The notes beneath the pieces are model-generated. The model did not search any database and was not told the DNA's origin. It saw only the letters and a program-made list of their open reading frames with translations. From an uncultured Flavobacteriaceae bacterium (GTDB lineage: Bacteria > Bacteroidota > Bacteroidia > Flavobacteriales > Flavobacteriaceae), in the NCBI GenBank assembly GCA_947486785.1, contig CANKUU010000013.1, positions 1 to 64,000 on the forward strand: a DNA stretch of 64,000 nucleotides, written 5' to 3'. Positions 1-8,627 of this stretch are shown piece by piece. Each line of letters begins with the position of its first letter. Within the stretch, counting starts at the first letter, position 1. The translations under genes and the position numbers were made by a program.

Positions 1-2
1 AC

Positions 3-179
3 GGCAAGATTAGGAAGTACACCAAGAACAAACTGTCCTTCCCGACAGATGATGCCGTGATGAAATCAGTATATTTGGCCACAAGGGAGGCCACTAAAAA
101 GTGGTCGATGCCCGTAAGGAATTGGGGAATAATATTAAATCAGTTCCTAACAATCTATGAAAAAAGGGTCCGACTTTAG
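3..179 (+). CDS. IS256-family transposase, C-terminal fragment (5' end outside window)
   Basis: An open frame enters the window and ends at a TAG at 177-179. Its roughly 58 residues contain the blocks [23 protein letters not shown] and ILNQF, which match the conserved C-terminal end of IS256-type (mutator-like) DDE transposases. The rest of the element, including the catalytic residues, lies to the left of the window, so I cannot tell whether the copy is intact. The stop codon is followed about 30 bases later by a sequence resembling the element's terminal repeat. Family assignment rests on motif memory and is fairly firm. Confidence 0.8.
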   Translation, partial: GKIRKYTKNKLSFPTDDAVMKSVYLATREATKKWSMPVRNWGIILNQFLTIYEKRVRL

Positions 180-204
180 ATAAAAGTCAAACCCTCGTTA
201 TTTG

Positions 205-233
205 TAACTTACACACTTAGCGGGATAGTGTCC
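205..233 (+). repeat. Probable right terminal inverted repeat of the IS256-type element
   Basis: Just after the transposase stop the sequence TTACACACTTAGCGGGATAG continues into TGTCC at 233. Read on the other strand it begins GGACACTATCCCGC, a form common at the ends of IS256-type elements. The left end is outside the window, so the pairing and the target-site duplication cannot be checked. The exact boundary is therefore approximate. Confidence 0.5.
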
Positions 234-298
234 TTTTAATTTTTTTTCTGGCCCTCGCCTCGTGTTGGTTTATTTTTTTAAATTAAATTTTACTATTT

Positions 299-322
299 AA
301 ATTTTTAAATTTTTAAATTTTT
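299..322. repeat. Short AT-rich tandem repeat, 3 x 8 bp
   Basis: The 8-bp unit AAATTTTT occurs three times head to tail between the insertion-sequence end and the CotH gene. Nothing else is recognisable in the 234-463 interval. It may be simple low-complexity sequence. Confidence 0.6.
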
Positions 323-463
323 CTATTTAGAACATAGGTACGCTTGGTATTTTTCCTCTACATGATGTTGGGCTAAGGGTAACTGTTTTTTCTAATTTAA
401 ATTTATGGTCAGCGTTGTCCTTTAAAAAAAATATAGACACCAACAACTTCATAAAAAATCAAA

Positions 464-3400
464 TTACAGCTTTATAAATTTTTGAGTTTGAATTTCTTTA
501 TTTTGAATTACATACAATAGGTAAATACCCATCGGTAAATCATCTACATTTAACTTAATCGTTTTTTGATTAGGGGCTACTACTTTGTGTTTTAAAATTT
601 TACCCGAGAAATTGTTTAATTGTATAGTAATTTCTTCTTGAGCTACCCGTCTTATTTGTACTGTAATATCGCCGGTGCTTATTGGGTTTGGATAAATGCT
701 AAACTGCTTACCCACATAAATAGTTTTTTCATAAATTTCTTGACAATTTTTATCTGTATTAACCGTAATTTTTGTAGAATTTGATTCTAGCGGAAGTGTA
801 ATTACAGCATCAGAAGTTGTATAGGTTTTATCATTAAGTTTTATGATATATGTATCAGCACCTGATAAGTTTAGAGTGATTGTACGGGTATTATAATTCG
901 TTCTAGAAGATACAGAAAGTGCTTCAGGTTGACCAACCTCTACATCAAAGCAAGTTTCGTAATTTGCTTTATCTTGCACTCTTATACATACAGAATATGT
1001 GCCTCCTTCTAAATTATCAATAACAATACCTTCATTAGTAAAAGTTTCTAAAACGCTTGTACCATTACCAGTAACTCTTATTGAATAATTATGATTTGCA
1101 TTTGCTTGTATTTGAATAACGCCATTTTTGCTATTTATACAAGATTCTGCTGTTACCATAACTGTGAAGTTATCAGCAGGTAAAGAAAATATTTCACAAC
1201 CTTGGGCATCAACCTCGGTATTTGGTGGTGTATTTGGGCATTGATCTTCCGTATTTATAACCCCATCATTATCATCATCATCAAGATCATTCGTAGTATT
1301 AATAACTACCGTGTAGTTTTGGGTGGATCCATCTTCTGCAGTTACGGTGTAGGTAATGTCATTGGTAAAATCATTAACAGAAATGCCACTTTGTTGAGTA
1401 GTGCCATCCACTGTGACGTTGGCATTAGCCGAGTAGGTAAAAGTCGCTATTAAATTACTTCTGTCAATGTTGCCCGGCAATTCAACTGTTATTTGGTTTT
1501 GGTTTATGCTACCAATAGCTGGCGGACTTACTGCATTAAATCTAAAATCAGTAATTTCTTTTTCGCTACTGAGTTGAGGATTTGTCTCTTCTGGTTTAAC
1601 TATGACGGTTACAGTATCGGTAGCATTTTCACCTTCATTATCAGTTACCATTAATTGAAATACATAACTACCCTCTGTTAAATCAGCTACGGTTAAGTTT
1701 TGAGTATTGGTGTTAGATAGGCTAGCTGTATTTCCGCTAACTTTAGACCATTGAAAGGAGACTTCACCACCATCAGGGTCGTTACCAGATCCATTTAAAG
1801 TAATACTATTTGTTGGTAATGTTATCTCTTGATCATCACCTGCATTTGCTATGGGCAGTTGATTGGCCTGACTATTTTCAGCATTAGGGCTTCCGTGTGT
1901 GTTAATACAATTCCAACTATCGGGTAAAGAATTGTCTAAATTTGGATCAGTTAGTTCTAGTGTTTTTCCGGTGCTATTAGCACATTCGGGCCATGGTGCC
2001 TGTGATTGATAACTGACTTGATCTTGAAGCGATCCGTTGGCATTAAACAAACGAACGGCATCTGATGCTCCAAATCCAAAATCGATATCTCCAATAAAGT
2101 TTGTGATATTAGGAAAAACAGCAGAGAAATCTGAAGTATTTTTAACGATTACTAAATAGCCCTTGGCTGCAATTGAGGTCTCCTCTGGAAAAGTAAAGCT
2201 ATTTTCATCGTTGTCATCTTTTAATTGCCAGTTTGATACATTTATAGGAGCATCGTTTGGGTTGTACAATTCAATCCAGTCATTAGCATCAAAACTATCA
2301 TTTGATTTGTAATTAATTTCATTGATTACAATTGGGTGATTAGAGTTTATTGGTGCAAAATTTGGAGTTACTACTAAACCACCAGATAAAGTAATATGTA
2401 TTGTTTCGTCAGTAGAATTAATATCTCCGCTCCAATGTGAAAATTCAAAACCGTCAAGTGGTATAGCCTTTAGTTGAACAGGAACGGTTTCAAAATAGTC
2501 ACCCACCCAAGAATTCTCTTGAATCTTAAGATTAGAATTTACTTCTACTAAGCCTTTTGAAATTTCAGGATTAGAAATGGTTAGTGGGTGATATGCAGGC
2601 AAGTTAAATTGCGATTTAATATGTTCTTTAACAACCGCAGGTCTCTTATTTGCAAATGTTTTCATAACGTTCACATACCTTAAAGGTTGAGAAGTATCAT
2701 TTTCCCATCGTTCAAAACTTCGGGTTATTTCTGATTTAAGCGAATTATAGATATTTTCGATATGGGCAACCACTTTAGTAGGGGTAAAGCGGGTATTTAG
2801 TTCATCGGCGTATCTATTGATAAACATATTTCTAAAACCAATATTTGTAGTTAGCTTTCGAAAAAGTAATGTAGACCATGGAGCATTTTTACCTGTTTCA
2901 ACTTCTGAAAGTGCATATTCTAGTGTGTTATTGTCCCAATCGCCTCGAAAACCAAAATCAGTATCGTACATGATCCAACGCCATTTTCCTTCGGGATGCT
3001 TCCAAAATTTAATATTATTACCTGGCCAGTCAGTATTATTAATATAGATCTGTGCTACTTGGTAAAGCGCATATTCTTTTAAGTCGATTTCTTGTTCTAC
3101 ACGTTCAAAATTTGAATCTACTGATAAGTCAGTTGTACTTATGTAATCTATTAATTGATTATATTCTGTATTACTGCCCTCTACCACTTGTGCATTTGCT
3201 TCAAGTAAGGTAATATCATCTGCATCTACATTATGTTTTGAGGCTAACATGTGTTCGTTAACTTTTTCACGTAGATTATATTTGCCCCAATATTCTCCAT
3301 TAAGGTAGGTTGCTACAGGTCTGTATTCTTGAAAATCTAAACCAGACCCTCTCATTAAACTAGTGCACATAATGTCTCTCATAGAAGATTGTGCCCAATC

Positions 3401-4507
3401 ATTTCCGGAGTTTCTTAGTACTAGCGATTGAAACGTATTGTAGCTAAGTTCATCAAAAAAGGAATGTTTAAATTCAGAATCACCATATTTTGATCTCGCA
3501 TATAAGGCTAAAGATTTTTGAGCATGAGCCCTGCTCCATCCTCCAAATATTTTTACACCTGCATTAAACTCCACAGCGGTGTTTTTTCCTTTTTCATAAA
3601 ATGCAAAATGAATTGGGCGTTCCCAGTCTTTCCAAAAATTGGCTTGTCGATACGGGTAGCGGCCAGGATTATCTGTGCCAAAAACATAAATACCAGTTTC
3701 TTCATCAAAAAAGTCGGCTGGTTCCGCAGTTAATAAAATAACATCTATGTCATGATTTGCGTTTAAAATATAAGTTTTTGTAAATACTACAGAAGGTATG
3801 TAGTTCTCTGCAAATATTTGGGCACGCACAGTTGTACTCTCATTAATTGGAATAGGGCCAGTATACAAGATTGAGTTTTCTGAAGGTAATTCGTTATCAA
3901 TTGTATATCGTATTTCTTGCCCAGCCGTAGCACCAGATAAGTTTAAAGTTATAGCGCCATTAATAAGACCGCCTTGGTGAGAGAAAACAATATCACTATC
4001 AATGCTACCTTGGTATTCGGTATTAGAATTTTGACTGCCAGGTGTTGTCTCTGAATAAAATACTAGATTAGATGTATTTATAGATACCCCAATAGATGTA
4101 TCTGATCTTAGGTTTTCAGCAGTAAGTTGGTCAATAATTGTGCCTTGAGCATTTGATAAGATTAGTGTTTCTGAGCTTGATGATATTTTAAAATTTGTAT
4201 GAAGTTCACCATCTACCGCTGATCGGTTTTTTTTTGAAGCCCATATGAGCAAGTATTGATTTGGTGCTAAGGTAATATTTGGAAAAACCCACTGCCTTAG
4301 GTCTGCTTCATCATCGGTTAATGCCCAGTTTTCGATTGATATAGCTTCGGTTCCAAAATTATGTAGCTCTAGCCAATCTGGGGTGTCGCCATCCTCATCT
4401 ACATGTTGCGAGTTTGAAGAAACTACTTCGTTAATTCTTATTGATTGTGCAGTTACACTAAGAGAAACAAATAGCGCTACAATGGTAATTAGTAATAATT
4501 TTTTCAT
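464..4507 (-). CDS. Secreted CotH-kinase/lamin-tail/PKD protein with T9SS sorting domain
   Basis: A 1347-residue multidomain exported protein. Residues 1-21 form a signal peptide (KKLLLITIVALFVSLSV then TAQ). A lamin-tail-like domain follows at about 22-135 (INEV, DWLELHN, NWALTDD). Next come a chitobiase-type beta-sandwich at about 175-250 (IRYTIDNELPS) and a CotH kinase-like domain at about 255-620 (YNLREKVNEHM, WRWIMYDTDFGF). A second lamin-tail domain lies at about 725-860 (INEINY, DWIELYNP) and a PKD domain at about 885-975. A cadherin-like/DUF5018-type stretch precedes a calcium-binding TSP3-like DDDDNDGV segment near 1080. The last 80 residues are a T9SS type A sorting domain (IYPNP, MGIYLL). 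The protein is inferred to be exported through the Sec system, then T9SS, and attached to or released from the cell surface. CotH domains in spore formers phosphorylate coat proteins; the substrate here is unknown. It appears monocistronic. Confidence 0.85.
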   Translation of the reverse strand: MKKLLLITIVALFVSLSVTAQSIRINEVVSSNSQHVDEDGDTPDWLELHNFGTEAISIENWALTDDEADLRQWVFPNITLAPNQYLLIWASKKNRSAVDGELHTNFKISSSSETLILSNAQGTIIDQLTAENLRSDTSIGVSINTSNLVFYSETTPGSQNSNTEYQGSIDSDIVFSHQGGLINGAITLNLSGATAGQEIRYTIDNELPSENSILYTGPIPINESTTVRAQIFAENYIPSVVFTKTYILNANHDIDVILLTAEPADFFDEETGIYVFGTDNPGRYPYRQANFWKDWERPIHFAFYEKGKNTAVEFNAGVKIFGGWSRAHAQKSLALYARSKYGDSEFKHSFFDELSYNTFQSLVLRNSGNDWAQSSMRDIMCTSLMRGSGLDFQEYRPVATYLNGEYWGKYNLREKVNEHMLASKHNVDADDITLLEANAQVVEGSNTEYNQLIDYISTTDLSVDSNFERVEQEIDLKEYALYQVAQIYINNTDWPGNNIKFWKHPEGKWRWIMYDTDFGFRGDWDNNTLEYALSEVETGKNAPWSTLLFRKLTTNIGFRNMFINRYADELNTRFTPTKVVAHIENIYNSLKSEITRSFERWENDTSQPLRYVNVMKTFANKRPAVVKEHIKSQFNLPAYHPLTISNPEISKGLVEVNSNLKIQENSWVGDYFETVPVQLKAIPLDGFEFSHWSGDINSTDETIHITLSGGLVVTPNFAPINSNHPIVINEINYKSNDSFDANDWIELYNPNDAPINVSNWQLKDDNDENSFTFPEETSIAAKGYLVIVKNTSDFSAVFPNITNFIGDIDFGFGASDAVRLFNANGSLQDQVSYQSQAPWPECANSTGKTLELTDPNLDNSLPDSWNCINTHGSPNAENSQANQLPIANAGDDQEITLPTNSITLNGSGNDPDGGEVSFQWSKVSGNTASLSNTNTQNLTVADLTEGSYVFQLMVTDNEGENATDTVTVIVKPEETNPQLSSEKEITDFRFNAVSPPAIGSINQNQITVELPGNIDRSNLIATFTYSANANVTVDGTTQQSGISVNDFTNDITYTVTAEDGSTQNYTVVINTTNDLDDDDNDGVINTEDQCPNTPPNTEVDAQGCEIFSLPADNFTVMVTAESCINSKNGVIQIQANANHNYSIRVTGNGTSVLETFTNEGIVIDNLEGGTYSVCIRVQDKANYETCFDVEVGQPEALSVSSRTNYNTRTITLNLSGADTYIIKLNDKTYTTSDAVITLPLESNSTKITVNTDKNCQEIYEKTIYVGKQFSIYPNPISTGDITVQIRRVAQEEITIQLNNFSGKILKHKVVAPNQKTIKLNVDDLPMGIYLLYVIQNKEIQTQKFIKL

Positions 4508-5352
4508 TCTCTTTTTCTTAAAAATTTTTATAGAAATTTTCAGTAAAAAAAAACACCAATTTTAAAACATGATAATCTTACTAATCCAAAATTTTTTATG
4601 AGGTAAAGGTATATAATATTTTGTTTTTCTTGTTTTTTAAGACGACTAAATGTATCAATTAATAGACGACTTTTTGTTTTACTTTACTTCTAAAGTAGGT
4701 CAGTTTATTTTGGTAAAAAACATTTTTAAAGAAAATGTAGGGATGTAAGGCATGTATTTTTAATGTGCTTTAAAATAAGTTAAGATTTCATACAAGTAGG
4801 TACCGTAATTATTTTCTTTTTTGTCTCTTGTGTTTGGTATATGCGGGTATTTTTTGCTAACAAAAAAGCACTTTAAACCTTTTTAAGGTACTCCACTTAA
4901 ACTAATTCGTATTGGTATGAAATCAAAAATATTTATGTGTAAGCCTATCTTTAGATATTGGAAATATTAGAGTTTTAGAAGGGTAATATACGTTGTTATT
5001 TGTAAGCTCATTATTTTTTTAAAGATCACAGGTATCTATATTGTGTAGCTTTTGGAGCAAAAAGTATTGCTAAAATAATAGGGTTTATTAAAGGCTAAAT
5101 CAAAAGCAATTTCATTTAAAAAAGAACGTGTATTTTTTAGTTTTATCGATCCAATTTTATAAGGCTAAAAATGTTCTTTTGTTATTACTTTGAATAAGGC
5201 ACTTTAAGGTGTACGCCAATTTTTAAAAATTCCTTTATATTATAGGCATTTCTTAGGTTTATGCAAGACCTTTTTTCAATGCCATGGGATTGAAACTTGA
5301 TTCAAGCGAGGCTTTGAAACAGTTATGCCTTGTCGCTATTTTTAATTTTTGT
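4508..5352. other. AT-rich intergenic stretch without recognisable genes
   Basis: About 840 bases upstream of the CotH gene, AT-rich and with frequent stops in all frames. I see no RNA gene, no consensus promoter for the CotH gene and no further coding relic. The TTATGCAAGACC string near 5260 could be a remnant of the end of the decayed insertion sequence to its right, but its partner is not evident. Confidence 0.5.
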
Positions 5353-5816
5353 TTAGGCTGCCTGTTGTAGATTCCTTGTCATTCTCTTTCCAATCTCGAG
5401 AGCATTTGCAGTATGTATTCCTAAGAATGTCTTTATGGTTTCTGTTTGCTTGGTTCTGACCTTTATCTTTTTGAGAGAATTATGCGCTTTTCTCTTACCA
5501 AAACTACCTTATACGCTTTGGTTTGAAATCTGTCCTTACCATTGTATTTGCAGGAGTACCTTCTGTTCTTGTTAGTAGCGTATATGCCATCTGCACCTGC
5601 CAAGCAGGTTTTTGTCTTATTGCGCATTTTGCTACACGATACGAAATCATTACATGGTATGGTCGCGTAAGTTTTGGCCAAATCAACTTCTAAAAATCGA
5701 TTAAAAAACGTTGAAATCTTTTGTTTGTAATGTGAAAGAAAATCTATCTTGTGAATTATTGAAGCTTCGTAGCTAAGACATACATTTAATAAATAATACC
5801 TTCCTTTTAGAGACAT
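5353..5816 (-). pseudogene. Decayed transposase (IS1182/IS4-like DDE type), internally deleted and frameshifted
   Basis: Three transposase-like blocks lie in order on the minus strand but in different frames. The first is an N-terminal block (LSHYKQKISTFF, DLAKTYATIPCNDFVSC), which runs directly into a core block (GADGIYATNKNRRY). The core continues in another frame as VRTDFKPKR near 5510-5530. After further stops comes a C-terminal block (TFLGIHTANALEIGKRM) ending at a TAA at 5353-5355. In intact transposases of this kind the N-terminal and core blocks are separated by a couple of hundred residues, so a large internal deletion is inferred as well as at least two frame changes. It cannot make an active enzyme. 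The family name is less certain than its nature as a transposase relic. Confidence 0.7.
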
Positions 5817-5880
5817 TGACTCATTTTTGGGGTTTTGTTTATCTTAAAATTAATAAATTAAACTACTTTTTAAATGGTCT

Positions 5881-5917
5881 AAAAAAAACAAACCGCTCGA
5901 TAGTATATCGGCGGTTT
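5881..5917 (-). terminator. Intrinsic terminator after tsf
   Basis: Reading the minus strand after the tsf stop, AAACCGC (5917-5911) pairs with GCGGTTT (5896-5890). An inner CGAT/ATCG helix extends the hairpin, and a run of eight T follows. It would end the rplM-rpsI-rpsB-tsf group. Confidence 0.8.
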
Positions 5918-5945
5918 ATTTTTGAGTTAGTTAGTTTTAAGCTTA

Positions 5946-6911
5946 TTACCCTACGGTTGCACGTTTAAAATCGGTTACACTAACATCGCCATAAGAGGAA
6001 ACATATTTTGCAACATTGATCTTTTCGTCCTTGATAAAGTTTTGGTCTAAAAGACATTGTTCTTGATCAAGTGTAGTGTTATCAGAGATAAACCTTTCCA
6101 TTTTTCCAGGAAGTATTTTATCCCAAATCTGTTCTGGTTTACCTTCTGCTTTCAGTTGTGCTTTTGCGTCTTCCTCAGCTTTTGCTAAAACTTCTTCCGT
6201 TAACTGAGCCATTGAGATGTATTGAGGAACATTTTTAAGTGTTTTTCCTAAACGTCCTAATTCTTCATTCTCTTTTTCAATTACAGCTATCCTAGCTTCG
6301 GTCTCTGCAGCAACAAAAGCAGGGTCAAAGTCTTTATATGATAAAGTAGTAGCTCCCATTGAAGCAATTTGCATAGAAACATCTTTAGCTAAAACATCTG
6401 CATTGTCTACCTTGGCCGATAGCCCAACAAGAGCAGCAATTTTATTAATGTGTACATACGAACCAACGTAAGGCGCTTCTAATTTTTCAAAAGCAGTTAT
6501 TTCTAGTTTTTCACCAATTACACCTGTTTGTTCAATTAGTTTATCTGCTACTGACATACCACCGAAATCTGCGGCTAAAAATTCCTCTTTAGAATCATAG
6601 TTTAAAGCCAGTTCTGCTAGTTGGTTTGCTAGAGCAACAAAATTTTCATTTTTTCCAACAAAATCAGTTTCACAACCTAAAACGATAGCTACTCCAGTAT
6701 TTTCTGCTGCATTTATTTTAGCAATTGCAGCACCTTCTGAAGAGTCTCTATCTGCTCTTTTAGCAGCAACTTTTTGTCCTTTTTTGCGGAGAACTTCAAT
6801 TGCTTTGTCGAAATCTCCTTCTGCTTCTACCAAAGCTTTTTTGCAATCCATCATTCCTGCTCCGGTAGCTTTTCTTAATTTATTTACTTCTCCGGCTGTA
6901 ATTTTTGCCAT
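5946..6911 (-). CDS. tsf: Elongation factor Ts
   Basis: A 321-residue guanine nucleotide exchange factor that regenerates EF-Tu-GTP in the cytoplasm. The N-terminal UBA-like domain has the conserved MMDCKKAL at 20-27. The core carries ETDFVGKNENF at 81-91, the EF-Tu contacting loop. It is about 40 residues longer than the E. coli protein, as is common in Bacteroidota. It lies 70 bases downstream of rpsB on the same strand, with a small hairpin (TCTCGT/ACGAGA, 6933-6948) in the gap, and ends at a strong terminator. It is probably co-transcribed with rpsB. Confidence 0.97.
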   Translation of the reverse strand: MAKITAGEVNKLRKATGAGMMDCKKALVEAEGDFDKAIEVLRKKGQKVAAKRADRDSSEGAAIAKINAAENTGVAIVLGCETDFVGKNENFVALANQLAELALNYDSKEEFLAADFGGMSVADKLIEQTGVIGEKLEITAFEKLEAPYVGSYVHINKIAALVGLSAKVDNADVLAKDVSMQIASMGATTLSYKDFDPAFVAAETEARIAVIEKENEELGRLGKTLKNVPQYISMAQLTEEVLAKAEEDAKAQLKAEGKPEQIWDKILPGKMERFISDNTTLDQEQCLLDQNFIKDEKINVAKYVSSYGDVSVTDFKRATVG

Positions 6912-6981
6912 AACGTAATCTTATTTTGTGACTCTCGTTGAAACGAGAAAAATTTATTTAGAATATATTTAAAAGATTTGA

Positions 6982-8025
6982 TTACTCAACTCCTCCTTTA
7001 ACATTGTCTTGCCATACTTTAAGCTCATCCCATTTGCCTTCAGCTGCCATTTTAGCTTGTTTAGGCCAAGAATTGGTGTCTAAGTGTGATAGTCTAGAGC
7101 TAGCTTCTGTTAAGATAGTTTTCATTTTATCAGCGTCAGCATCTGCAATTTGCGCAAAGGTGTTAAGACCTGCAGCAGCTAAAGCTTCAGCCGCTTTTGG
7201 GCCAACTCCTTCTATTTTAGTTAAATCATCAGTCTTTACAGCTGATTCCTTTTTAGGTTCCTCTGTTTTTTCGATCTTCGCTTTCGTCACTTCAGCTTTT
7301 GCACTAGATTTACCTTCCTTTTCACTTTGTTTTTCAGACTTACGCTCTTGAAGACCTTCCGCAACGGCTTCAGTTACTTGAGACATTATAATGTCAATCG
7401 ATTTAGAGGCGTCATCATTCGAAGGAATTAAATAATCAACATCTCTAGGATCTGAATTGGTATCCACCATTGCAAATATTGGGATGTTTAATTTTTGAGC
7501 TTCTTTTACTGCAATGTGCTCACGCATGGTATCAACTACAAATAGTGCGCCTGGTAATCGTGTCATTTCAGAAATAGAACCAAGGTTTTTTTCTAATTTT
7601 GCTCTTAAACGATCTACTTGAAGTCTTTCTTTTTTAGATAGTGTTAAAAAAGTACCGTCTTTTTTCATTCTATCGATCATAGCCATCTTTTTAACCGCTT
7701 TTCGGATAGTTACAAAGTTGGTTAACATTCCGCCTGGCCATCTTTCAGTAATGTATGGCATGTTTACGCTAGCAACTTTTTCTGCAACGATGTCTTTTGC
7801 TTGTTTTTTAGTGGCTACAAAAAGAATTTTTCTTCCTGAAGCAGCAATTTTAGTTAAAGCTTCTTTTGCTTCATCTAACTTTGCGACGGTTTTGTAAAGG
7901 TTGATGACATGAATTCCGTTGCGCTCCATGTAGATGTAGGGCGCCATGTTTGGATTCCATTTTCTTGTAAGGTGACCAAAGTGTACACCTGCTTCTAATA
8001 ATTGTTTTACTTCGACTTTCGCCAT
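6982..8025 (-). CDS. rpsB: 30S ribosomal protein S2 with a C-terminal helix-hairpin-helix extension
   Basis: A 347-residue protein; S2 is usually 230-260 residues. Residues 1 to about 225 are a normal S2 (start MAKVEVKQLLEAGVHFGH, then RKWNPNM, ERWPGGMLTNF and DTNSDP), a small-subunit protein needed for bS1 binding and initiation. Residues about 226-265 are a Lys/Glu/Ser-rich linker. Residues 266-347 form a compact added domain starting DDLTKIEGVGPKAAEAL, a helix-hairpin-helix signature, and ending with a Trp-rich part (SWPKQAKMAAEGKW, DELKVWQD). A related tail occurs on ActC in this same window (527-593 of that protein). Such tails are known on some Bacteroidota ribosomal proteins; a nucleic-acid-binding role is inference. 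The gene has its own leader with two hairpins. Confidence 0.96.
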   Translation of the reverse strand: MAKVEVKQLLEAGVHFGHLTRKWNPNMAPYIYMERNGIHVINLYKTVAKLDEAKEALTKIAASGRKILFVATKKQAKDIVAEKVASVNMPYITERWPGGMLTNFVTIRKAVKKMAMIDRMKKDGTFLTLSKKERLQVDRLRAKLEKNLGSISEMTRLPGALFVVDTMREHIAVKEAQKLNIPIFAMVDTNSDPRDVDYLIPSNDDASKSIDIIMSQVTEAVAEGLQERKSEKQSEKEGKSSAKAEVTKAKIEKTEEPKKESAVKTDDLTKIEGVGPKAAEALAAAGLNTFAQIADADADKMKTILTEASSRLSHLDTNSWPKQAKMAAEGKWDELKVWQDNVKGGVE

Positions 8026-8072
8026 TTTTAATTTAGTTTACGTTCTTATGAATTAGCAATGCAAGAGTGGTA

Positions 8073-8112
8073 TCTTAAGTCTAGTTAAGAAGCCTCTAGC
8101 ATTTAGATGCTA
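8073..8112 (-). promoter_or_regulatory. Two adjacent hairpins in the rpsB leader
   Basis: In the 215-base gap between rpsI and rpsB two perfect inverted repeats lie side by side: TAGCAT/ATGCTA (8097-8112, loop of 4) and TCTTAA/TTAAGA (8073-8090, loop of 6). Neither is followed by a T run on the minus strand, so they do not look like terminators. A structured leader used for ribosomal-protein feedback is a reasonable inference. No exact TAnnTTTG promoter is visible between the rpsI terminator and these hairpins. Confidence 0.45.
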
Positions 8113-8189
8113 AACTAATTTACCTGAGAACTAGATCTGTTATCAGGATTTTTAATTGTCTTTCTAAGAAGACTTTCAATGAACAAGTT

Positions 8190-8227
8190 AAAAATATAAT
8201 AAAGGTGCTCTTAAAAAAAGAGCACCT
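8190..8227 (-). terminator. Intrinsic terminator after rpsI
   Basis: On the minus strand after the rpsI stop, a perfect 10-bp stem AGGTGCTCTT/AAGAGCACCT (8227-8203, loop of five T) is followed by a T-rich tail (TTTATTATATTTTT). It separates rplM-rpsI from rpsB-tsf, perhaps with read-through. Confidence 0.85.
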
Positions 8228-8240
8228 GAAAATTTTAATA

Positions 8241-8627
8241 TTAACGTTTCGAGAATTGGAATTTCTTTCTCGCTTTTTTCTGACCAAACTTTTTTCGTTC
8301 AACCATTCTTGGATCTCTCGTCATTAAGCCCTCTGGCTTTAGAACTAATCTATGTTCCGCATCAATCTCGCACATTGCTCTAGATAATGCTAAGCGAATA
8401 GCTTCTGCTTGACCTGTAATACCACCGCCGTATACATTTACTTTAACATCGAATAGGTCTTCTGTACTTGTTAATGTAAAAGGCTGCTTTACTTTGTATT
8501 GCAATGTCGCAGTTGGAAAATAATCGTTTAAATCTCTATTGTTTACTGTTATTTTTCCTTTTCCGTCAGAAAGATAAACACGAGCAACTGCTGTTTTTCT
8601 TCTTCCTATTTTGTGAATAATTTCCAT
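8241..8627 (-). CDS. rpsI: 30S ribosomal protein S9
   Basis: A 128-residue small-subunit protein whose C-terminal tail reaches the P-site tRNA. It starts [19 protein letters not shown], has the conserved VNVYGGGITGQAEAIRLALS, and ends in the basic tail KKARKKFQFSKR, with the terminal Lys-Arg that contacts tRNA. The length is normal. Its ATG overlaps the rplM stop codon by one base (TAATG at 8629-8625), so translation is likely coupled to L13. Confidence 0.98.
   Translation of the reverse strand: MEIIHKIGRRKTAVARVYLSDGKGKITVNNRDLNDYFPTATLQYKVKQPFTLTSTEDLFDVKVNVYGGGITGQAEAIRLALSRAMCEIDAEHRLVLKPEGLMTRDPRMVERKKFGQKKARKKFQFSKR

Noticed and set aside
299-322. The AAATTTTT tandem copies as part of a CRISPR array or origin iterons
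   Set aside because: Only three 8-bp AT-only units without spacers; low-complexity sequence is the simpler reading.
8197-8227. The rpsI-rpsB hairpin as a riboswitch
   Set aside because: A single perfect stem with a T-rich tail is explained by an intrinsic terminator; there is no multi-helix fold.
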